Of a stretch of DNA of 64,000 nucleotides, positions 58,835 through 64,000 are shown piece after piece. Within the stretch, counting starts at the first letter, position 1, and each line of letters starts with the position of its first letter. A program made the translations under genes and the position numbers. Where the stretch lies: contig NZ_LNSA01000009.1 of assembly GCF_001468465.1 (NCBI RefSeq), positions 80,883-144,882 of the forward strand, in the 5' to 3' direction. The notes under the pieces were generated by a model. The model ran no database searches, was not told the origin of the DNA, and saw only the letters and a list, made by a program, of their open reading frames with translations. Origin of the DNA: Sphingopyxis sp. H115 (lineage in GTDB: Bacteria > Pseudomonadota > Alphaproteobacteria > Sphingomonadales > Sphingomonadaceae).

Positions 58835-60844
58835 TCAGGCCCCGGCCGCCAGCTGGCGGGTCCGCGCTTCCTCGACCGCAGTGACCGTCGCCGCCGGAAT
58901 GTCGAAATCGCGCTTGTAGTTGAACGTGTGGATGATCGCGCCTGCGACCACCGCGACGAAGCTAAGCGCCACCAGCCACCAGATGTGCCAGACGAGCGCA
59001 AAACCCATCACGAGGCAAATGCCCGACAGGATCATCCCCGCGCCAGTGTTCGACGGCATATGGATGTCGCGATAGCCGGTCACCGGACGCTGGTGTCCGC
59101 GCTTTTTCATGTCGTACCAGGCGTCAAGGTCATGGATCACCGGCGTGAAGGCGAAGTTGTAATCGGGCGGCGGCGAACTGGTCGCCCATTCGAGCGTGCG
59201 GCCGTCCCACGGGTCCCCGCTTTCCTCGGCGAGTTCCTTGCGGCGCCAGATGCTCACCGCGAACTGCACCAGCATCGCGCCGATGCCCGCCGCGATGATC
59301 GCCGCGCCGACGCCCGCGATCACGAACCATATCTGCAGGCTCGGATCGTCGAACACGCGCATGCGCCGCGTCACACCCATCAGGCCGAGGATATAGAGCG
59401 GCGTGAAGGCGACCCAGAAGCCGACCACCCAGCACCAGAAGCTGACCTTGCCCCAAAAGACGTCGAGCTTGAACCCGAACGCCTTGGGCCACCAGTAATT
59501 GATCGCCGCGAACAGGCCGAACAGGACGCCGCCGATGATGACATTATGGAAATGCGCGATCAGGAACAGCGAGTTGTGGAGTACGAAGTCGGCGGGCGGC
59601 ACCGCGAGCAGCACCCCGGTCATACCGCCGATGACGAAGGTCAGCATGAAGGCGATCGTCCACATCATTGGCAGTTCGAAGCGGATGCGGCCGCGGTACA
59701 TGGTGAAGAGCCAGTTGAAGAGCTTGGCCCCCGTGGGGATCGAGATCACCATCGTCGTGATGCCGAAGAAGCTGTTGACGCTGGCCCCCGACCCCATGGT
59801 GAAGAAATGGTGCAGCCACACGATGTACGACAATATGGTGATGCACACCGTCGCATAGACCATCGACGTATAGCCGAAGAGCCGCTTGCCCGAGAAGGTC
59901 GAGGTGACTTCGGAGAAGACGCCGAACAGCGGCAGCACGAGGATGTAAACCTCGGGATGCCCCCAGATCCAGATCAGGTTCACATACATCATCGGCGACC
60001 CGCCGAGATCGTTGGTGAAGAAATTGGTGCCGACATAGCGGTCGAGGCTGAGCAGGACGAGCGTCGCGGTCAGGATGGGGAAGGACGCGACGATCAGGAT
60101 GTTCGAGCAGAGCGAGGTCCAGGTGAAGACGGGCATCTTCATCAGCCCCATGCCCGGCGCGCGCAGCTTCAGGATCGTGACGACCAGGTTGATGCCCGAC
60201 AGGGTGGTGCCGACGCCGGCTATCTGTAAGCCCCAGATATAATAGTCGACGCCGACATTGGGGCTGTAAGCAATCCCCGACAGCGGAGGATAGGCGAGCC
60301 AGCCGGTCTGGGCATATTCGCCGACGAACAGCGAGATCATCGTCAACACCGCGCCCGACGTCGTCATCCAGAAGCTGAAATTGTTTAGGAAAGGAAAGCT
60401 GACGTCGCGCGCGCCGATCTGGAGCGGGACGATATAGTTCATGATCCCGGTGATGAACGGCATCGCGACGAAGAAGATCATGATCACGCCGTGCGCGGTG
60501 AACACCTGGTCGTAATGATGCGGGGTAAGATAGCCTTCGGACCCGCCGAACGCCATCGCCTGCTGCAACCGCATCATGATCGCGTCGGCAAATCCGCGCA
60601 GGAACATGATCAGGCCAAGGATCATGTACATGATCCCGATGCGCTTGTGGTCGACGGTGGTGAACCATTCGGTCCACAAATAGCCCCAGAGGCGATATTT
60701 GGTGATCAGGCCAAGCACGGCGAGGCCGCCGATGACGACGCCGATGAAGGTGACGACGAGGATCGGCTCGTGGAGCGGCAGCGCTTCCAGCGACAATTTG
60801 CCGAGGATCGGGCCGGTTTCGGGGGCGGGATGCGGGATGCTCAT
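58835..60844 (-). CDS. cyoB: Cytochrome bo3 quinol oxidase subunit I
   Basis: 669 residues from ATG 60844; the open frame extends upstream into cyoA without homology. All heme-copper landmarks are visible: [17 protein letters not shown] (low-spin heme His), [14 protein letters not shown] (CuB His with the cross-linked Tyr), [12 protein letters not shown] (CuB His pair) and [11 protein letters not shown] (heme His pair). The enzyme oxidises ubiquinol, reduces O2 and pumps protons. The length and 15-helix pattern match CyoB rather than a cytochrome c oxidase. Confidence 0.96.
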   Translation of the reverse strand: MSIPHPAPETGPILGKLSLEALPLHEPILVVTFIGVVIGGLAVLGLITKYRLWGYLWTEWFTTVDHKRIGIMYMILGLIMFLRGFADAIMMRLQQAMAFGGSEGYLTPHHYDQVFTAHGVIMIFFVAMPFITGIMNYIVPLQIGARDVSFPFLNNFSFWMTTSGAVLTMISLFVGEYAQTGWLAYPPLSGIAYSPNVGVDYYIWGLQIAGVGTTLSGINLVVTILKLRAPGMGLMKMPVFTWTSLCSNILIVASFPILTATLVLLSLDRYVGTNFFTNDLGGSPMMYVNLIWIWGHPEVYILVLPLFGVFSEVTSTFSGKRLFGYTSMVYATVCITILSYIVWLHHFFTMGSGASVNSFFGITTMVISIPTGAKLFNWLFTMYRGRIRFELPMMWTIAFMLTFVIGGMTGVLLAVPPADFVLHNSLFLIAHFHNVIIGGVLFGLFAAINYWWPKAFGFKLDVFWGKVSFWCWVVGFWVAFTPLYILGLMGVTRRMRVFDDPSLQIWFVIAGVGAAIIAAGIGAMLVQFAVSIWRRKELAEESGDPWDGRTLEWATSSPPPDYNFAFTPVIHDLDAWYDMKKRGHQRPVTGYRDIHMPSNTGAGMILSGICLVMGFALVWHIWWLVALSFVAVVAGAIIHTFNYKRDFDIPAATVTAVEEARTRQLAAGA

Positions 60845-60861
60845 GATGATCTCGGGCTTTT

Positions 60862-62046
60862 TCAGGACAGCGGGCGGTCGACGGCGGCAGGCGCGCGCAG
60901 CGCGGTGCGTTCGGGACGGCCGGGATGCGGCAGCCCCTCGCCCTTCAATTTTTCGGGGGCGACCGGCTTGGCGTCGGGGCGGTCGTTCGACATGACCGGC
61001 GCGCTGCAATAAGCCGCGACATAGCGCATGCCCCAACGCGCGACATCGACGGTGCCGCGCGCGGCGAACTTGTCATAGGTGACCTGCCGCACATTGCCGA
61101 TACCCGCGATACCCGCGCCGCCGGCGGCATCGAGCGACATCATATCGTGCATGCACATCTTGCCGGGCTCGACGCACATGTTCACGACCGCGTCGAACAA
61201 TTGCGGATCGCTCGCGGCAAAGCGGCGAACGGGTTCCTTGTGCGTCGGCTTTTCTAGCTTCAGATAGGTATCGCGGCTAAGGTCGCCCTCGGCCGACGCC
61301 TTGGTCGCGGCAACCCATTTGTCGAACTCGCCCTCGGGCAGGCTCTTCACCGCGAAACGCATGTTCGAAAAGCCCCAGCCGGAATAATTGGCCGAGAAAC
61401 CGGTATAATCGCCGGTCTTGTCGAACACGCCGTGCAGCTTGGTCTCCATGCCGGGCATCGCATAGATCTGCCCCGCGAGCGCGGGCACGTAAAAGCTGTT
61501 CATCACCGAAGACGAAGAGATACGGAACCGCACCGGCCGGTTCACCGGTAGCGCCAGCTCATTCACCGTCGCGACGCCCTGTTCGGGATAGATGAACAGC
61601 CATTTCCAGTCGAGCGCGACCACCTGCACGTCGAGCGGTTTCACCTCGGCCGCGACGGGCTTGCCCGGCCCGGTGCGCGCAAGCGGGCGATAGGGGTCGA
61701 GCAGATGCGTCGCCACCCATGTCACCGCGCCGAGGCAGATGATGATCAGCAGCGGCGCCGACCAGATGACGAGTTCGAGCTGCGTCGAATGATCCCAGTC
61801 GGGCTTGTAGGTGGCGTCCTTGTTCGACGCGCGATATTTCCATGCGAAGAAGATCGTCAGCGCCATCACTGGCACGATGATCAGCAGCATCAGCACCGTC
61901 GACAGGATGATCAGGTCGCCCTGCTGGCGCGCGACGTCGCCGGCGGGATCGAGCACGACCAGCCCGCAACCCGACAACAGGGGCAGCGCGGCGAGCAGCG
62001 GCACGAGCCGCAATCGGGCGGGAAAACGGGGGAGATTGCTTGGCAT
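60862..62046 (-). CDS. cyoA: Cytochrome bo3 quinol oxidase subunit II
   Basis: 394 residues, lipoprotein signal with LLSGCG. Two membrane helices, then the cupredoxin domain ([34 protein letters not shown]) without the CuA Cys ligands, which identifies a quinol oxidase. The C-terminal COX-aromatic-rich region is longer than usual and has extra Met and Cys residues ([15 protein letters not shown]). It is the first gene of the cyoABCD-surf1-regBA operon. Confidence 0.95.
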   Translation of the reverse strand: MPSNLPRFPARLRLVPLLAALPLLSGCGLVVLDPAGDVARQQGDLIILSTVLMLLIIVPVMALTIFFAWKYRASNKDATYKPDWDHSTQLELVIWSAPLLIIICLGAVTWVATHLLDPYRPLARTGPGKPVAAEVKPLDVQVVALDWKWLFIYPEQGVATVNELALPVNRPVRFRISSSSVMNSFYVPALAGQIYAMPGMETKLHGVFDKTGDYTGFSANYSGWGFSNMRFAVKSLPEGEFDKWVAATKASAEGDLSRDTYLKLEKPTHKEPVRRFAASDPQLFDAVVNMCVEPGKMCMHDMMSLDAAGGAGIAGIGNVRQVTYDKFAARGTVDVARWGMRYVAAYCSAPVMSNDRPDAKPVAPEKLKGEGLPHPGRPERTALRAPAAVDRPLS

Positions 62047-62083
62047 GATGCGCGCCTAACCCTCCATTGCTGCACTGCACATA

Positions 62084-62153
62084 GGACATTTTGTCCAATC
62101 CCGCGACCGCTCATCATCGCGCAGGGGCATTTTCATTCCGGGCAATTTTGCCC
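62084..62153. promoter_or_regulatory. Two similar palindromes in the cyoA/MFS divergent promoter
   Basis: GGACATTTTGTCC (62084-62096) and GGGCAATTTTGCCC (62140-62153) are both perfect dyads of the form GGRCA-spacer-TGYCC in the 169-base gap between cyoA and the MHS transporter. A third half-match, GGGGCATTTTC, lies just before the second. They look like binding sites of one regulator; which one is not clear, and they do not match the FNR box. Confidence 0.5.
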
Positions 62154-62215
62154 TATGACCGACTCGTGCCGTCGCATCTTGCGCAAGCGACGGCGCCAGC
62201 TCAAGGATTGTTACC

Positions 62216-63556
62216 ATGGCTGCCGACACCGTCCCCACCACCGAGGCCGAACGCGACGCCCGCGCTCTCCACGGCGCCGACGATGACGGCGGCAGACACC
62301 GCATCGATCCCGCCGAAATCGCGATCGGCGTCATCATCGGGCGGACATCCGAATTTTTCGACTTCTTCGTCTATGCGATCGCGTCGGTGCTGGTGTTCCC
62401 GAAGCTCGTCTTCCCGCATCTCGACCCGCTGACGGGCACGCTCTGGTCGTTCGCGATCTTTGCTCTCGCCTTTGTTTCGCGCCCCGTCGGTACGATCATC
62501 TTCACTGCGATTGACCGCGCCTATGGCCGCGGCGCCAAGCTGACGATCGCGCTGTTCCTGCTCGGCGGATCGACCGCCGCCATCGCCTTCCTGCCCGGAT
62601 ATGAATCGATCGGTATCGGCGCCGCGCTGCTGCTCGCATTGTTCCGCATGGGCCAGGGCGTCGCGCTCGGCGGGTCGTGGGACGGCCTCGCCTCGCTGCT
62701 CGCGATCAACGCCCCCGAAAAGAAACGCGGCTGGTATGCGATGATCCCCCAGCTCGGCGCGCCGCTCGGTCTGATCGTCGCCAGCTTGCTCTTCATGTTC
62801 CTGATCTCGGCGCTGCCCGCGGAGGATTTCCTCGCCTGGGGCTGGCGCTACCCCTTCTTCGTCGCCTTTGCGATCAACGTCGTCGCGCTGTTCGCGCGGC
62901 TGCGCATCGTCGTGACCCCCGAATATGCCGAACTCTTCGAGAACCGCGCGCTCCAGCCCGCGCCGCTGCTCGACACGGTGCGGTCGGAATGGAAGACGAT
63001 CGTCATCGGCACCTTCGCGCCGCTCGCCAGCTTTGCAATGTTCCACATGGTCACGGTCTACCCGCTGTCGTGGGTGTTCCTCTTCACTGACGAGACCCCG
63101 GTCCGCTTCCTGATGATCGAGGCGATCGCCGCAGTCGTCGGCGTCGGCGCGATCGTCGCGTCGGGCTATCTTGCCGACCGCATCGGCCGCCGCACGCTGC
63201 TCGGCGCCACCGCCGCCGCGATCGCGGCGTTCAGCGGCTTTGCCCCGCAATTGCTCGATGCCGGCGAACTCGGCGAAGCGACTTTCATGATCCTCGGCTT
63301 CATCCTCCTCGGCCTGTCGTTCGGCCAGTCGTCGGGCGCGCTGTCGTCGAACTTCCAGCCGCGCCACCGCTACACCGGATCGGCCTTCACCTCGGACCTC
63401 GCCTGGCTGTTCGGCGCGGGCTTCGCGCCGATGGTCGCGCTGTGGCTGTCGAGCCAGTTCGGGCTGATCGCCGCGGGCGGCTACCTGCTCTCGGGCGCGA
63501 TCGTCACGCTCGTCGCGCTGTGGCTCAACCGCGAACTCGCAAGCACCATCGACTGA
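62216..63556 (+). CDS. MFS transporter, metabolite:H+ symporter (MHS) family
   Basis: 446 residues with 12 helices. IGRTSEFFDFFVYAIAS is the MHS N-terminal signature, SRPVGTIIFTAIDRAYGRG the loop 2-3 motif, and ALFRMGQGVALGGSWDG the helix 5 motif. A hydrophilic N-terminus of about 30 residues precedes the first helix. Family members carry organic acids, proline-betaine or shikimate with protons. The substrate cannot be told here. The gene diverges from cyoA. Confidence 0.9.
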   Translation: MAADTVPTTEAERDARALHGADDDGGRHRIDPAEIAIGVIIGRTSEFFDFFVYAIASVLVFPKLVFPHLDPLTGTLWSFAIFALAFVSRPVGTIIFTAIDRAYGRGAKLTIALFLLGGSTAAIAFLPGYESIGIGAALLLALFRMGQGVALGGSWDGLASLLAINAPEKKRGWYAMIPQLGAPLGLIVASLLFMFLISALPAEDFLAWGWRYPFFVAFAINVVALFARLRIVVTPEYAELFENRALQPAPLLDTVRSEWKTIVIGTFAPLASFAMFHMVTVYPLSWVFLFTDETPVRFLMIEAIAAVVGVGAIVASGYLADRIGRRTLLGATAAAIAAFSGFAPQLLDAGELGEATFMILGFILLGLSFGQSSGALSSNFQPRHRYTGSAFTSDLAWLFGAGFAPMVALWLSSQFGLIAAGGYLLSGAIVTLVALWLNRELASTID

Positions 63557-63571
63557 TCGCGGACAGTGTCG

Positions 63572-63588
63572 GGCCGGCAACGCCGGCC
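63572..63588 (+). terminator. Strong GC hairpin after the MHS transporter
   Basis: GGCCGGC-AAC-GCCGGCC is a perfect seven-base-pair stem 15 bases after the transporter stop. No T-tract follows, so it would be a non-canonical terminator. Confidence 0.55.
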
Positions 63589-63701
63589 TGTTCACGGTCG
63601 ACGGGATCGACGGTGGCGCGCTTGTCAAAGCTGCGGCGCGCCATTATCCAACGCGCTTCCTGTTCCGGGCAGCCTGACCAGCGCACGCCTTTCGTCAAAG
63701 A

Positions 63702-64000
63702 TTGTTTCCGCTGAACCCCGTTCCAGCCACCTCCCACGACGAACAGCTCGACATCGGGGTCGGCCGCCGCGCGCTCGCCATCGCCCTGTCGCTGCTGGTC
63801 CCGGCGCTGATGCTGGTCCTGCTGCTGTCGTTCCGGCTCGAACCGCCGCCGGTCCACACACAGGAAAGCATGAGCGTCGTGAGCATCGAGGCACCCAGCG
63901 CGCCCGATCCGGCCCCCGAAGCCGACAGCGCGCCCGAACCGAGCGACGCGACGGTCACGCCGCCGCAGCCCGCGACGCCGGCCGCCGCGCCCCCGCTACC
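63702..64000 (+). CDS. N-terminal part of a TonB-like Pro-rich membrane-anchored protein, cut by window
   Basis: An open frame from TTG 63702 reaches the window end. It encodes a short polar N-terminus, one membrane helix (ALAIALSLLVPALMLVLLL) and a Pro/Ala/Glu-rich stretch (VSIEAPSAPDPAPEADSAPE), the layout of energy transducer TonB proteins. The C-terminal TonB domain would lie outside the window. The start is uncertain because no ATG or GTG lies before the helix. The 145 bases before it hold only the hairpin. Confidence 0.45.
   Translation, partial: MFPLNPVPATSHDEQLDIGVGRRALAIALSLLVPALMLVLLLSFRLEPPPVHTQESMSVVSIEAPSAPDPAPEADSAPEPSDATVTPPQPATPAAAPPL

Noticed and set aside
1..64000. tRNA, rRNA, CRISPR arrays, insertion sequences, prophage or integrative-element boundaries
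   Set aside because: No conserved tRNA arm sequences, spaced repeats, transposase or integrase genes, or att-like direct repeats were found.

Overview
The window is a GC-rich chromosomal segment from an alphaproteobacterium, most probably a sphingomonad (Sphingomonadaceae; Sphingopyxis is my best guess). The reasons are four long TonB-dependent receptors (TBDRs), tryptophan-halogenase-like genes next to a TBDR, a RegB/RegA pair beside a bo3-type quinol oxidase, GC-rich GAAG-loop REP hairpins and a high density of genes that overlap by 1-4 bases. I see no tRNA, rRNA, CRISPR array, insertion sequence or prophage. The segment looks like a chain of catabolic and uptake modules.

Layout. 1-9.8 kb is a glycan module: a TBDR followed by a GH144-type glucanase lipoprotein (cut by the window edge), divergent from a GH3 beta-glucosidase, a formylglycine-type sulfatase and an MFS exporter, with a LacI-type palindrome between the two arms. 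9.8-15.7 kb is a czcCBA-like heavy-metal RND efflux operon preceded by a small His-rich exported protein. 15.8-25.8 kb holds a tandem HxlR regulator, a TBDR, and a divergent operon of nitronate-monooxygenase-like protein, carotenoid/stilbene cleavage oxygenase, acyl-CoA synthetase and two thiolase-like proteins, which together look like uptake, cleavage and CoA-dependent degradation of an apolar unsaturated compound. 25.9-32.0 kb is a cobalamin riboswitch followed by btuB-cobO-btuF-btuC-btuD and a 2-oxoglutarate oxygenase-like gene, all overlapping.

32.0-54.8 kb is a chitin/N-acetylglucosamine (GlcNAc) regulon. It has a GH20 hexosaminidase with a JmjC-like cupin, a GH18 chitinase and a GntR regulator (NagR-like). 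A TBDR is followed by three tryptophan-halogenase-family genes, the middle one apparently catalytically dead. Then come nagX, nagB-II, nagA, a fused EIIA-HPr-EI phosphotransferase protein and a NagE-type EIICB with an extra degenerate EIIB. A GH16 glucanase and a small secreted protein follow. A shared ATTGGTNNTA motif in several intergenic regions is a candidate NagR operator. The expected flow is: chitin cut by GH18 and GH20, oligomers taken up by the TBDR, GlcNAc phosphorylated by the PTS or moved by NagX, then NagA and NagB-II to fructose-6-phosphate.

54.8-62.2 kb carries a Gdx/SugE-type exporter with a possible guanidine-II (mini-ykkC) hairpin, then on the same strand cyoA-cyoB-cyoC-cyoD-surf1-regB-regA, a quinol oxidase operon with its assembly factor and redox-sensing two-component system. 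62.2-64 kb has a divergent MHS-family MFS transporter and the start of a TonB-like protein cut by the right edge. The most novel-looking features are the TBDR/halogenase/pseudo-halogenase/cupin association, the B12-operon oxygenase and the paired palindromes in the cyo promoter.
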